55,003 nucleotides of DNA, taken from a virus. Position 1 is the stretch's first letter. The number at the start of each line of letters is the position of its first letter. The notes beneath the pieces were generated by a model. The model was given only the letters and a program-made list of their open reading frames with translations. It had not been told where the DNA came from and did no database searches. Made by a program: the position numbers and the translations under genes. The stretch is from IMG/VR virus record IMGVR_UViG_3300030328_002398, positions 1 through 55,003 of that record. One strand, given 5' to 3'. This document shows, one piece after another, positions 1-6,812 of the stretch.

Positions 1-120
1 CAGGGTTTCCTGATCAATTATACTCTTCCCGTTTAACCAAGACCTATGGGAAGTAAAATACGTCTTTATCCTACCTTCAGGTCTAGGGTTCTGAAGGATC
101 TTAGTTTCGCTGTTACCCTG
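1..120 (+). promoter_or_regulatory. structured 5' leader RNA of psbA (PhotoRC-like)
   Basis: Three paired elements are visible. CAGGG (1-5) can pair with CCCTG (116-120) and would close a junction that encloses two perfect hairpins: CTTCCC (25-30)/GGGAAG (48-53) and CCTTCAG (74-80)/CTGAAGG (91-97). The two loops are also complementary: AACC (35-38) with GGTT (87-90), and AGAC (40-43) with GTCT (81-84), a possible 8-bp kissing contact. Structured RNAs called PhotoRC motifs are known upstream of psbA in marine cyanobacteria and their phages, and position and compactness fit that class. The class name comes from memory, not from a covariance search. No coding frame crosses the segment; the first 56 bases could hold the last codons of an upstream gene. 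Confidence 0.55.
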
Positions 121-143
121 CAGCCCTACTAAAAGTTGGACTA

Positions 144-1133
144 ATGACAACTCTACAAAAAAGAGAGCAAGGCCTCCTATCTGGATGGTCTGAGTTCTGC
201 GAGTGGGTTACAAGTACTGACAACCGCATTTATGTTGGTTGGTTCGGTGTCTTGATGATCCCTTGCCTATTAGCTGCTGCTACATGCTTCATCATAGCAT
301 TCATTGCAGCACCTCCTGTCGATATCGACGGAATCAGAGAACCTGTTGCAGGTTCATTCTTATATGGAAACAACATCATTTCTGGTGCTGTAGTTCCATC
401 TTCTAACGCAATTGGATTGCACTTCTATCCCATCTGGGAAGCTGCTACTCTAGACGAGTGGTTGTATAACGGTGGTCCTTATCAGTTAGTAATTTTCCAC
501 TTCCTTATCGGAATCTCTGCTTATATGGGCAGACAGTGGGAATTATCATATCGTTTAGGTATGAGACCTTGGATCTGTGTTGCTTACTCAGCTCCTGTAT
601 CTGCTGCTTTCGCAGTATTTTTAGTATATCCTTTCGGACAAGGAAGTTTCTCAGATGGTATGCCTCTAGGAATATCAGGTACGTTTAACTTCATGTTTGT
701 GTTCCAGGCAGAACATAACATCCTAATGCACCCATTCCATATGGCTGGTGTTGCAGGTATGTTTGGTGGTGCTTTATTCAGTGCTATGCATGGATCACTT
801 GTTACCTCTTCTCTAATCAGAGAAACTACTGACAATGAGTCACAGAACTACGGTTACAAGTTCGGACAAGAAGAAGAGACATACAACATTGTTGCTGCTC
901 ATGGATACTTCGGTAGATTAATCTTCCAGTATGCATCATTCAACAACTCTCGTTCATTGCACTTCTTCCTTGCTACATTCCCAGTTGTTTGTATCTGGCT
1001 TACCTCTATGGGTATATGCACGATGGCATTTAACTTGAATGGATTCAACTTCAACCAGTCGGTTGTTGATGCATCAGGTAAGGTTGTTCCTACATGGGGT
1101 GACGTTCTTAACAGGTATGGAAGTTATGCATGA
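144..1133 (+). CDS. psbA: photosystem II D1 protein, frameshifted and truncated near the C-terminus
   Basis: D1 is the PSII reaction-centre core subunit of the thylakoid membrane. Phages carry psbA to replace the fast-turning-over host D1 and sustain light reactions during infection. The five membrane helices and the Q/plastoquinone-site region are intact, including [14 protein letters not shown] and the HGYFGRL segment. This frame gives 329 residues against about 360 for the family. After GDVLNR it runs into YGSYA and stops, because about 11 bases that should encode ANLG are missing. The rest of D1 lies in the +1 frame (1117-1215). The lost tail holds the manganese-cluster ligands His332, Glu333, Asp342 and Ala344 (standard numbering), so this product should not support oxygen evolution. 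A sequencing or assembly indel is possible. Confidence 0.95.
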   Translation: MTTLQKREQGLLSGWSEFCEWVTSTDNRIYVGWFGVLMIPCLLAAATCFIIAFIAAPPVDIDGIREPVAGSFLYGNNIISGAVVPSSNAIGLHFYPIWEAATLDEWLYNGGPYQLVIFHFLIGISAYMGRQWELSYRLGMRPWICVAYSAPVSAAFAVFLVYPFGQGSFSDGMPLGISGTFNFMFVFQAEHNILMHPFHMAGVAGMFGGALFSAMHGSLVTSSLIRETTDNESQNYGYKFGQEEETYNIVAAHGYFGRLIFQYASFNNSRSLHFFLATFPVVCIWLTSMGICTMAFNLNGFNFNQSVVDASGKVVPTWGDVLNRYGSYA

Positions 1134-1215
1134 AAGAAATGCACACAACTTCCCACTTGATCTTGCTGCTGCTGAGACATCTGAAGTTGCATTGATTGCT
1201 CCTTCAATTGGTTGA
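1117..1215 (+). pseudogene. psbA: detached 3' end of psbA (D1 C-terminal tail, +1 frame)
   Basis: Starting at ATG 1117 this frame encodes 32 residues that are recognisably the end of D1: [17 protein letters not shown] followed by the C-terminal extension ending APSIG. It includes the CtpA processing site after the LDLA alanine and the Mn-cluster ligands. It is intact but shifted +1 relative to the upstream frame. The join lacks the codons for Ala-Asn-Leu-Gly, and GG flanks both sides of the inferred gap. No ribosome binding site suggests separate translation. Confidence 0.85.
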
Positions 1216-1240
1216 TATAATCAATACAATCTGATATAAT
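1212..1240 (+). promoter_or_regulatory. sigma-70-type promoter for the Mom-like gene
   Basis: TTGATA (1212-1217) and TATAAT (1235-1240) lie 17 bases apart, a near-consensus sigma-70 promoter. Transcription would begin about 1247, inside the loop of the psbA terminator, so its transcript would carry only the 3' arm of that hairpin and escape termination. A second candidate, TTGATT (1192-1197) with TATAAT (1216-1221) at 18 bases, lies just upstream. Confidence 0.5.
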
Positions 1241-1263
1241 GAGGGGGCAACCCCTCATTTTTT
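1239..1263 (+). terminator. intrinsic terminator after psbA
   Basis: A perfect 8-bp stem, ATGAGGGG (1239-1246) with CCCCTCAT (1251-1258), is closed by a GCAA tetraloop and followed by six T residues. It ends psbA transcription immediately before the next start codon at 1264. Confidence 0.9.
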
Positions 1264-1866
1264 ATGCTTGATTATAGGGATAAAAAGGTAACTGACTTTG
1301 AAGTCAAACTAATAACCCGAAAAGATGTCAAGGATTTTGTGGAGAACTGGCACTATTCACAGAGTATTAATGGGTTAAGAATATCTTATGTGTTTGGTTT
1401 GTTTTGTGATGGTAATCTTATAGGTGCAATGATATATGGCCCTCTAGGAATGGCAAACACATGGAAGAAGTATGGTAAAGAAGAGAGTGATGTAATAGAA
1501 CTAAGGAGACTTTGTTGTATTGATAATACTCCTAAATGTACAGAGAGTTACTTCATAGGTAAGACGCAGAGATGGTTGAAAAAATATACAAAACATCAGA
1601 TTATAGTTTCCTATGCAGATGCACACTATAATCATACAGGTATAATCTATCGTGCTACTAATTTTAAGTATGAAGGATTAACTTCTAAAGGTAGAGTGAT
1701 AGAATATGATGGAAGAACCTATCATGATAAGGCAATTAGAACTAAGTATAAAGGTAAGTTGAAACCTTTTGCACAGAGATTGAAAGATGCTTTGGATATT
1801 GGAGAAGCAAAGTATATTCAAACTCCAGGCAAACACATCTATACCTTTAGGTTGATTAGAAAATAA
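1264..1866 (+). CDS. Mom-family GNAT-fold DNA adenine modification protein (putative)
   Basis: This 200-residue protein has the signature of the Mom-like acyltransferase family found in many phages: ELRRLCC, a PKCTESYFIGK stretch, then VSYADAHYNHTGIIYRATNFKYEG. In phage Mu, Mom converts adenine in viral DNA to a carbamoylmethyl form that resists restriction. By analogy this gene may modify phage DNA; enzyme activity is inferred from family resemblance only. No dedicated regulator such as Mu com is visible nearby. It is a single-gene unit with its own promoter at 1212-1240, set between psbA and purC. It could instead be a general GNAT acetyltransferase. ATG 1264 directly follows the T-run of the psbA terminator and has no clear ribosome binding site. 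Confidence 0.65.
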   Translation: MLDYRDKKVTDFEVKLITRKDVKDFVENWHYSQSINGLRISYVFGLFCDGNLIGAMIYGPLGMANTWKKYGKEESDVIELRRLCCIDNTPKCTESYFIGKTQRWLKKYTKHQIIVSYADAHYNHTGIIYRATNFKYEGLTSKGRVIEYDGRTYHDKAIRTKYKGKLKPFAQRLKDALDIGEAKYIQTPGKHIYTFRLIRK

Positions 1867-1880
1867 CATTATGTTATAAT
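1852..1880 (+). promoter_or_regulatory. sigma-70 promoter upstream of purC
   Basis: TTGATT (1852-1857) and TATAAT (1875-1880) are separated by 17 bases. The -35 lies in the last codons of the Mom-like gene. The start codon at 1902 follows after a GAGAGAAA purine stretch. Confidence 0.6.
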
Positions 1881-1901
1881 AACAAAAGAGAGAAACACTT
1901 T

Positions 1902-2669
1902 ATGTCTGGAGATACTGGTAGTACAGAACAACCTAAGATTTTTTATACAAAAGTGCCTCAGACTGAAGCACATGATACCTTATTACTTGAAGGTAAGGTA
2001 AAGTCTGTTTATCAGATTGCAGATGAATCTGATAAGGTTTATATACATTTTCATGATAAAGTAACAGCAGGTAATGGTAGGAGAGTAGATTTTCCTGAAG
2101 GTAAGGGTAAGACTTGTTGTCTTATATCTGCATTACTCTTTGAGTTGATGGAGAGGAGAGGAATTAAGACACATTATATTGATTGTCCTTCTTTGGATAC
2201 ATTACTTTGTAAAAAATTGACAATCATACCAGTAGAAGTTATAGTAAGGAACATTGCTGCTGGTAGCATAGTTAAAAACACTACCATCACTGAAGGAATC
2301 AATATCTCACCACCTATAGTAGAATACTTCTTAAAGGATGATGAGAAAGATGATCCATTACTTACACATGACCGTGTTAGATTGATGGGTATTGATCCTG
2401 AACCCATGAAAGAGGTAGCAATTGAAGTAAATACACATCTTCAAATGTTATTCACTCTCATGGGTATAGACCTTGTAGATTTTAAATTGGAGTTTGGTTA
2501 CGATGCTCACGGCGATTTATTCTTGGCTGATGAATTATCACCTGACAACATGCGACTCTGGAAGAAGGGTACGAAAGAGAGATTCGATAAGGATCTTTTT
2601 AGAAAAGATCAAGGTGATATAGTGGAAGCATACCAATATATACTACAACAATTACGACAATTCGCATGA
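1902..2669 (+). CDS. purC: SAICAR synthetase (phosphoribosylaminoimidazole-succinocarboxamide synthase)
   Basis: PurC condenses CAIR with aspartate using ATP in de novo purine synthesis. At 255 residues the length is normal. Family motifs are present: LLEGKVKSVY (about 28-37) matches the ATP-binding LYEGKAK segment, PVEVIVRNIAAGS (110-122) is near-diagnostic, LVDFKLEFG follows, and DELSPDNMRLW lies near the C-terminus. Purine genes are common auxiliary genes in cyanophages and would supply dNTPs for replication. The stop overlaps the next start as ATGA. Confidence 0.96.
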   Translation: MSGDTGSTEQPKIFYTKVPQTEAHDTLLLEGKVKSVYQIADESDKVYIHFHDKVTAGNGRRVDFPEGKGKTCCLISALLFELMERRGIKTHYIDCPSLDTLLCKKLTIIPVEVIVRNIAAGSIVKNTTITEGINISPPIVEYFLKDDEKDDPLLTHDRVRLMGIDPEPMKEVAIEVNTHLQMLFTLMGIDLVDFKLEFGYDAHGDLFLADELSPDNMRLWKKGTKERFDKDLFRKDQGDIVEAYQYILQQLRQFA

Positions 2670-2950
2670 ATTTCTTAATAGCAATAATGTCATTTGCAAA
2701 TTTTGTATTTTATCCTTTAGTGGTAGGTACAATTGTTGCAGTCATTATAGAACAGATTTTAAGAGCAAGAGGGGATGAAGATAATCCTAAAGATGTGAAG
2801 AATGTTTTTGTTGCTATGGGTGTAAGAAAGTATCTCTGGAGACAAGCATGGTTGTTTAATATCATCTGGTTTGTTGGGTATTTTATTCTTATGCTGACAA
2901 TTGGCAGACAACAACCTGCATCTATGCCTGATATGATATGGCAAGGCTAA
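2666..2950 (+). CDS. small membrane protein, unknown function
   Basis: A 94-residue protein with an N-terminal hydrophobic helix (about 2-28) and a second one around 62-80 (FNIIWFVGYFILMLTIG), joined by a charged loop. It is translationally coupled to purC by a 4-base ATGA overlap. No family is recognised. Confidence 0.75.
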   Translation: MNFLIAIMSFANFVFYPLVVGTIVAVIIEQILRARGDEDNPKDVKNVFVAMGVRKYLWRQAWLFNIIWFVGYFILMLTIGRQQPASMPDMIWQG

Positions 2951-2953
2951 ATA
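2947..2953 (+). promoter_or_regulatory. T4-type late promoter (CTAAATA)
   Basis: CTAAATA spans the stop codon of the preceding gene and lies about 20 bases before ATG 2973. It matches the motif that precedes structural genes elsewhere in this window, the -10 site read by gp55/gp33. Confidence 0.5.
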
Positions 2954-2972
2954 GTTTTTTTCTACTACAATT

Positions 2973-3128
2973 ATGTGGAATTTAAATATTAAAGAAACAT
3001 TTCATAATCTCAAGGAGTGGGATAAGAAATGGGCAAGGAGGATACAAGATAAATTTAATCTAACTGATTATCAGATGTTATGTCTCGCTTTTGGTAAGGG
3101 ATTCATAATTGGAGCTATCCTTCTATGA
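2973..3128 (+). CDS. conserved-looking 51-residue protein
   Basis: This short gene encodes an amphipathic, Trp- and Lys-rich N-terminal half (KEWDKKWARRIQ) and a hydrophobic C-terminal segment (MLCLAFGKGFIIGAILL), consistent with a single-pass or peripheral membrane peptide. It follows a late-promoter motif, and its stop overlaps the glutaredoxin start as ATGA, which supports real translation. Function unknown. Confidence 0.7.
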   Translation: MWNLNIKETFHNLKEWDKKWARRIQDKFNLTDYQMLCLAFGKGFIIGAILL

Positions 3129-3361
3129 ATTTTACCGTATATTCTAAGGAAGGCTGTCCTTATTGCGAAAAGGTAGTTTCTGTGTTACAATTGGCTGAGT
3201 TGAAGTATGTACGGTACGAATTAGATAGAGATTTCACTAGTGAGGCCTTTTATGGTCAGTTTGGTGATGATTCTACTTTCCCACAAGTTGTTTGTGACGT
3301 AACTAACATCGGTGGGTGTTCTGATACTGTTAAATACCTTCAAGAACAAAATCTTGTTTAA
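3125..3361 (+). CDS. glutaredoxin
   Basis: A 78-residue single-domain glutaredoxin with the dithiol active site CPYC (residues 11-14), the cis-proline motif TFPQV and a glutathione-binding GGCSD turn. It would reduce disulfides, most likely supplying electrons to phage or host ribonucleotide reductase as T4 NrdC does. A second glutaredoxin with a different active site is at 12544. Confidence 0.93.
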   Translation: MNFTVYSKEGCPYCEKVVSVLQLAELKYVRYELDRDFTSEAFYGQFGDDSTFPQVVCDVTNIGGCSDTVKYLQEQNLV

Positions 3362-3363
3362 AT

Positions 3364-3579
3364 ATGTTACACATGAGAGATCAATTACTGAGAGCAGTCC
3401 AAGCACATGCCAAAGGTGAGATCGCAAAACACCAAGCAAATGTAGAAGTATATCTTGAGCATCCAATGGGTATTGGAGAACACTCAGATATAACTGAAGC
3501 GATTCAAGTTGAACTTGACAAGATCGCACGATATCATGATCAATTAGAAGTTATAGAACATTACTTTAAAAAGAGATAG
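3364..3579 (+). CDS. hypothetical helical protein
   Basis: This 71-residue, highly charged and probably all-helical protein is rich in His, Glu and Gln. It starts 2 bases after the glutaredoxin stop and is followed directly by another small gene, so it belongs to the same transcription unit. No domain is recognised. Confidence 0.75.
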   Translation: MLHMRDQLLRAVQAHAKGEIAKHQANVEVYLEHPMGIGEHSDITEAIQVELDKIARYHDQLEVIEHYFKKR

Positions 3580-3580
3580 T

Positions 3581-3757
3581 ATGGAACCCGAAGAAAATCC
3601 ATTCTGGGGGGAGCCTACTCCCACTGATTTGTGGGATGATATGAAAAAACTAGATGCTCTTTATGAGGAACTGGATTGGGATCATAGAGATTATCTTGAA
3701 TTTACTATTGAAGATAATCATATAACTATTAGAAACAAATCACGAGAAGGACGTTAA
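3581..3757 (+). CDS. hypothetical acidic 58-residue protein
   Basis: An acidic protein with a Pro/Trp-rich start (MEPEENPFWGEPTPTDLW) and a possible small beta segment (YLEFTIEDNHITIRN). It begins 1 base after the preceding stop and ends 1 base before the next start, which supports it as a real operon member. Function unknown. Confidence 0.7.
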   Translation: MEPEENPFWGEPTPTDLWDDMKKLDALYEELDWDHRDYLEFTIEDNHITIRNKSREGR

Positions 3758-3758
3758 A

Positions 3759-4046
3759 ATGGAAGAAAAAATTGATTTACTCCTTATTGAAGTTAAAAGA
3801 ATGAGAAAGGAACTTAAAGAAGTTTCTGATTTGTTAGAACTTCATAGATCAGAGCATTCCATTGGTGGCCAAGGAGGATCTACTTCAGGATCTGGACAAT
3901 ATCAAGGTGGTCACATGCAACAACCTCAACAGGGTATGGGGCCAGGTATGGGAGGACAATTCCCAGGCGGTCAAGGTATGGGCCCAGGCATGGGTGGAAT
4001 GCCAGGTATGGGAGGTACTCCAGACTTTGCTGGTCCTGGCATGTAA
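3759..4046 (+). CDS. coiled-coil protein with Gly/Met/Pro/Gln-rich tail
   Basis: A 95-residue protein in two parts. Residues 1-31 form a charged helical coiled-coil segment. From about residue 34 the tail is low complexity, built from repeats of the type GMGPGMGG and GGQFPGGQ. Such tails are often disordered and self-associating, and a virion or assembly role is possible but unproven. After the stop, AGCTTTT (4051-4057) and AAAAGCT (4066-4072) form an inverted repeat without a T-run. Confidence 0.75.
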   Translation: MEEKIDLLLIEVKRMRKELKEVSDLLELHRSEHSIGGQGGSTSGSGQYQGGHMQQPQQGMGPGMGGQFPGGQGMGPGMGGMPGMGGTPDFAGPGM

Positions 4047-4113
4047 AATCAGCTTTTAATTCCAAAAAAGCTCGGAAAAAAACTCAGGCTATTTTTTAAG
4101 CCACAAGGTCGTT

Positions 4114-5616
4114 ATGAAATTATTGGCACTTCGTTTATGTGCTCACGACTCAAATATTACATATTTTGATGGTGATCGAATAAAATACAAATCATTTGAA
4201 AGGGACTTTCAAGTCAAACACTTTGGCTTTGAAGGTCTTTATGGTTGGACACGTATATTGCAAGAATGGGATATTACACCACAGGACGTTGGTGCTGTAG
4301 GTATCGTTATGGACACTCATGCCCATAATGAGGTATATTGCGAACCAGAGAAAATTGAAGAAGATGTGGAAATTGCCCCTTTTCGTGATTTGGGGTTTAA
4401 TTGTCCAATTCATAGAATTGACCATCATTACGCTCATTCTCTAAGTTTTTGGCCTTTGGGAATTGAACCAAATCTCCATTTTGTGTTTGATGGGTTTGGT
4501 GATGATTGGATGTATAGAAGTGTTTGGAGAGATGGAAAGCTAATTGACAGTTCTAAGTCAAATGGTCAAATGATGCATTATTCCCCAAGTTTGGGGTTTA
4601 TAATGACCAGATTGGGTGCTTTGCTTGATATGCAAGGTCATTATTTGGATCAGGCAGGTAAAATAATGGCTTTGAAAGCATTTGGTCCTACTGATTGTCC
4701 AGATGTTCCAGATGTTGATAATATTGATAAATTAAATGATCTATGGGATTTTAATATACTTGAAAGATCTGTACATGATCAAAATTATACTTTAGGTTTT
4801 ATTGCAACTGCTCATGAGAAAACAGAGCAGTTATTCTTAAAACATTTTCAAGAATTTGCTCAGGATGGTGATGTTATAGGTTATTCTGGTGGTATTGCAC
4901 AGAATACTATTATTAATAAGGTACTAAAAGATAGATTCCCTAATCTTGTTATACCACCACATGCCAATGATCAGGGATTGAGTTTAGGTGTTATTGAATA
5001 TTTAAGAAAGAGATATAATTTGGATCCATTTGACAGAAGTGGATTTCCTTTTTGGCAAGATGATGAAACAGTACCACCACCATCCGATAAGACTATTAAA
5101 GATACAGCTGAACTATTAGCACAAGGAAAGATAGTTGGATGGCATCAGGGACATGGAGAAGTGGGTCCTAGAGCATTAGGTAATAGGAGTATATTGATGA
5201 GACCTGATGAACCAGAAGGAAAGGAATGGATTAATGGTAAAGTTAAGAAGAGGGAACCATATAGGCCATTTGGTGCTTCTGTATTAGAGGATAAGGTATC
5301 TCAACATTTTTATTGGAATGGACCTTCTCCTCATATGTTATATGTTACAGATGTATTGGAACCAGAGAAATACCCTGCAATTACTCATAATGATGGAACA
5401 TGTAGAATTAATACAGTATCTAAAGAACAGGAGTATTATTATGAATTAATTCTTAAATTTGAGAAGCTTACTGGGTTACCCGTACTTTTGAATACTTCTT
5501 TAAACGTAAATGGAAAACCAATTGCAGGCAGGGTTATTGATAGTTTAGAGACTTTTTATAAGAGTGATTTAGATGTTTTGGTATATGGTGATACACTAAG
5601 ACAAAAGGATATATAA
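4114..5616 (+). CDS. carbamoyltransferase, NodU/CmcH/TobZ family
   Basis: These enzymes make carbamoyl-adenylate from carbamoyl phosphate and ATP, then carbamoylate a hydroxyl of a sugar or antibiotic. The 500 residues cover both domains. The N-terminal ASKHA-like domain has RLCAHDSN and the metal-binding HHYAH (104-108). The C-terminal domain has GPRALGNRSIL (about 351-361), REPYRPFGASVLED and LNTSLNVNGKPI. The acceptor is unknown; surface glycans, modified nucleotides or virion glycans are possible. It is the first of two in the window (the other at 38009), with low similarity between them. It is followed by an HNH nuclease gene. Confidence 0.92.
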   Translation: MKLLALRLCAHDSNITYFDGDRIKYKSFERDFQVKHFGFEGLYGWTRILQEWDITPQDVGAVGIVMDTHAHNEVYCEPEKIEEDVEIAPFRDLGFNCPIHRIDHHYAHSLSFWPLGIEPNLHFVFDGFGDDWMYRSVWRDGKLIDSSKSNGQMMHYSPSLGFIMTRLGALLDMQGHYLDQAGKIMALKAFGPTDCPDVPDVDNIDKLNDLWDFNILERSVHDQNYTLGFIATAHEKTEQLFLKHFQEFAQDGDVIGYSGGIAQNTIINKVLKDRFPNLVIPPHANDQGLSLGVIEYLRKRYNLDPFDRSGFPFWQDDETVPPPSDKTIKDTAELLAQGKIVGWHQGHGEVGPRALGNRSILMRPDEPEGKEWINGKVKKREPYRPFGASVLEDKVSQHFYWNGPSPHMLYVTDVLEPEKYPAITHNDGTCRINTVSKEQEYYYELILKFEKLTGLPVLLNTSLNVNGKPIAGRVIDSLETFYKSDLDVLVYGDTLRQKDI

Positions 5617-5640
5617 TTTTATAGTTGCTAGATTTGCCTT

Positions 5641-6042
5641 TTGCAAGTTTTTAGTTCCCCTGACGATTATTTGTTTAATCTTCACACATGTTCACCTGCT
5701 GAAGCTAAGAAAATATGGAAATTATCCATTAAGGAAGAATTTAATCACAAATGCGCTTATTGTGGATCAAGAGAGAATTTAACTCTCGACCATTTAATAC
5801 CAAGATATTCTGGGGGTACTAACGAGAATACCAATCTCGTGTGTGCCTGTTTTTTATGCAATAGTGATAAATCCCATGAACCTTGGCAAGAATGGTATCG
5901 GAAACAGGATTTCTACGATCCATATAAAGAACAACGCATATTAAAGTGGCAACAACAGAATAAGAAGAAAGAGTATGAGGATAGAGCTGGGGTAATCCTG
6001 ACTCGCAACAACTTCATATACAAAAGATTAAAAAATTCTTAA
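5641..6042 (+). CDS. HNH endonuclease
   Basis: A 133-residue protein with a zinc-type HNH fold: CAYC (38-41), LDHLIPRYSGG with Asp50-His51, NLV and a CFLCN knuckle (70-73) followed by DKSHEPW. HNH proteins in T4-like phages are often free-standing homing nucleases, though some act in packaging or recombination. There is no in-frame ATG before the domain and a stop at 5629, so translation must begin at TTG 5641 or ATT 5632; TTG is preferred because it gives MQVFSSP. Confidence 0.88.
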   Translation: MQVFSSPDDYLFNLHTCSPAEAKKIWKLSIKEEFNHKCAYCGSRENLTLDHLIPRYSGGTNENTNLVCACFLCNSDKSHEPWQEWYRKQDFYDPYKEQRILKWQQQNKKKEYEDRAGVILTRNNFIYKRLKNS

Positions 6043-6104
6043 ACTGTATCAAAACGAACACCATTACTTGCATATATAATAAAAGTGTGTTATTATTAAC
6101 ACAT

Positions 6105-6166
6105 ATCGTTCAACCTGATACATTCAGGTCGCAAGTAAGCCGACTCGGAACGGAATCGTTCATCCC
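6105..6166 (+). promoter_or_regulatory. probable glutamine riboswitch (Downstream-peptide / glnA-II type)
   Basis: The segment has a P1 pairing CGTTC (6107-6111) with GAACG (6148-6152), an internal hairpin ACCTGA/TCAGGT (6113-6118 with 6124-6129), the conserved core GTCGCAAGTAAGCC and the CGGAACGG motif. This is the arrangement of the Downstream-peptide class described in cyanobacteria and marine phages, related to glnA RNA, which binds L-glutamine. A second CGTTC (6157-6161) next to the start codon can compete for the same GAACG strand, giving a plausible switch. It sits immediately before a short gene, as the class name implies. Upstream are a TATAAT (6075-6080) and a 7-bp inverted repeat (6086-6103). 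Identification is by recall of the consensus. Confidence 0.78.
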
Positions 6167-6331
6167 ATGTTTCATCTAGCAGTTATTGCAACCGCCTTTA
6201 CTTGTATCGAAGCTCAGACTCTTTTAGATAAGATGGATGAGTTTAAGATAGATGAAGAGACACGAGCTGAGATGATCAGCGTAGTGATAGAAGAAACACC
6301 TCATTGTGAGTGGGACGCAAAAGCCGACTAA
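6167..6331 (+). CDS. riboswitch-controlled 54-residue acidic protein
   Basis: It starts directly at the 3' edge of the riboswitch. The peptide has a hydrophobic or alpha-helical start (MFHLAVIATAFTCIEAQTLL), two cysteines (13 and 47) and an acidic C-terminal half. Genes downstream of this RNA class encode short peptides of mostly unknown role. Because related glnA-type RNAs control glutamine synthetase inactivating factors in cyanobacteria, a nitrogen-metabolism role is an attractive but untested inference; the acidic sequence does not look like those basic factors. Confidence 0.8.
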   Translation: MFHLAVIATAFTCIEAQTLLDKMDEFKIDEETRAEMISVVIEETPHCEWDAKAD

Positions 6332-6374
6332 AGGAACGGACTTAAAAAACCCAACTACTTTAGGAGTTAATCCA

Positions 6375-6518
6375 ATGGCAAAAGTCACATACAGAGGTGT
6401 CGAGTATGACACCGCAGAGTACAACAAAAAGGTACTCGATGAAGCAGCTCAATTAAGAAATCACGATCTAATGTATCGTGGTATCAGACACGAACATAAG
6501 TTCGCATCTAAGAGCTAG
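6375..6518 (+). CDS. DUF4278-like small protein
   Basis: A 47-residue protein with two copies of the YRG signature (VTYRGVEYD at 4-12 and LMYRGIRHE near 31-39), typical of the cyanobacterial and cyanophage DUF4278 family. Function unknown. ATG 6375 is chosen over an in-frame upstream GTG (6306), which would overlap the preceding gene, because AGGAGTT (about 6361-6367) lies at the right distance. It is followed by a strong terminator. Confidence 0.8.
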   Translation: MAKVTYRGVEYDTAEYNKKVLDEAAQLRNHDLMYRGIRHEHKFASKS

Positions 6519-6540
6519 ATTCGCTTGCACTCAAGACACT

Positions 6541-6567
6541 AAAGAGACCCTAGGGTCTCTTTTTTTG
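6541..6567 (+). terminator. intrinsic terminator
   Basis: A perfect stem AAAGAGACCC with GGGTCTCTTT, interrupted only by TA at the apex, leads into a run of T residues. It closes the riboswitch unit. Confidence 0.93.
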
Positions 6568-6600
6568 TGTTATAATATATAAAAAGACTGCTATTCTCAG

Positions 6601-6783
6601 ATGAAAACAGATGAAGTGATGGGACATCCATTGTGGATGTTACCAGTCATGTTACTATCAGTTCTCTTATTGATAGAAGGTCTTCATACTTCTGCTCATT
6701 TACATCAAGAGATTGATGTTCATGGTATTTGCAGACAAAATAAAGAATTTATTCAAAGTTTAGAAGAAGGTGACGATTACTAA
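6601..6783 (+). CDS. single-pass membrane protein, 60 residues
   Basis: One strong transmembrane helix (about residues 11-26, LWMLPVMLLSVLLLIEG) is followed by a His-rich segment and an acidic tail. A TATAAT (6571-6576) lies just upstream but without a recognisable -35. Function unknown. Confidence 0.7.
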   Translation: MKTDEVMGHPLWMLPVMLLSVLLLIEGLHTSAHLHQEIDVHGICRQNKEFIQSLEEGDDY

Positions 6784-6789
6784 TAAATA
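6782..6789 (+). promoter_or_regulatory. T4-type late promoter (AATAAATA)
   Basis: AATAAATA overlaps the stop of the preceding gene and precedes ATG 6813 by 23 bases. A TATAAT (6793-6798) is embedded in the same gap, so the site could be read by either polymerase form. Confidence 0.4.
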
Positions 6790-6812
6790 TGATATAATAC
6801 AAGGAACAAATA

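Noticed and set aside
584-835. Open frame opposite psbA
   Set aside because: Antisense shadow of a strongly conserved gene; composition and lack of a start region argue against it.
1100-1215. Group I intron or programmed frameshift as the cause of the psbA break
   Set aside because: No intron-like sequence or slippery heptamer is visible; an 11-base loss is simpler.
3862-4059. Alternative frame in the Gly/Met-rich tail
   Set aside because: A by-product of repetitive codons; the main frame has the coiled coil and a sensible start.
4051-4072. Inverted repeat AGCTTTT/AAAAGCT as a terminator
   Set aside because: No T-run after the stem; stem is AT-rich and weak.
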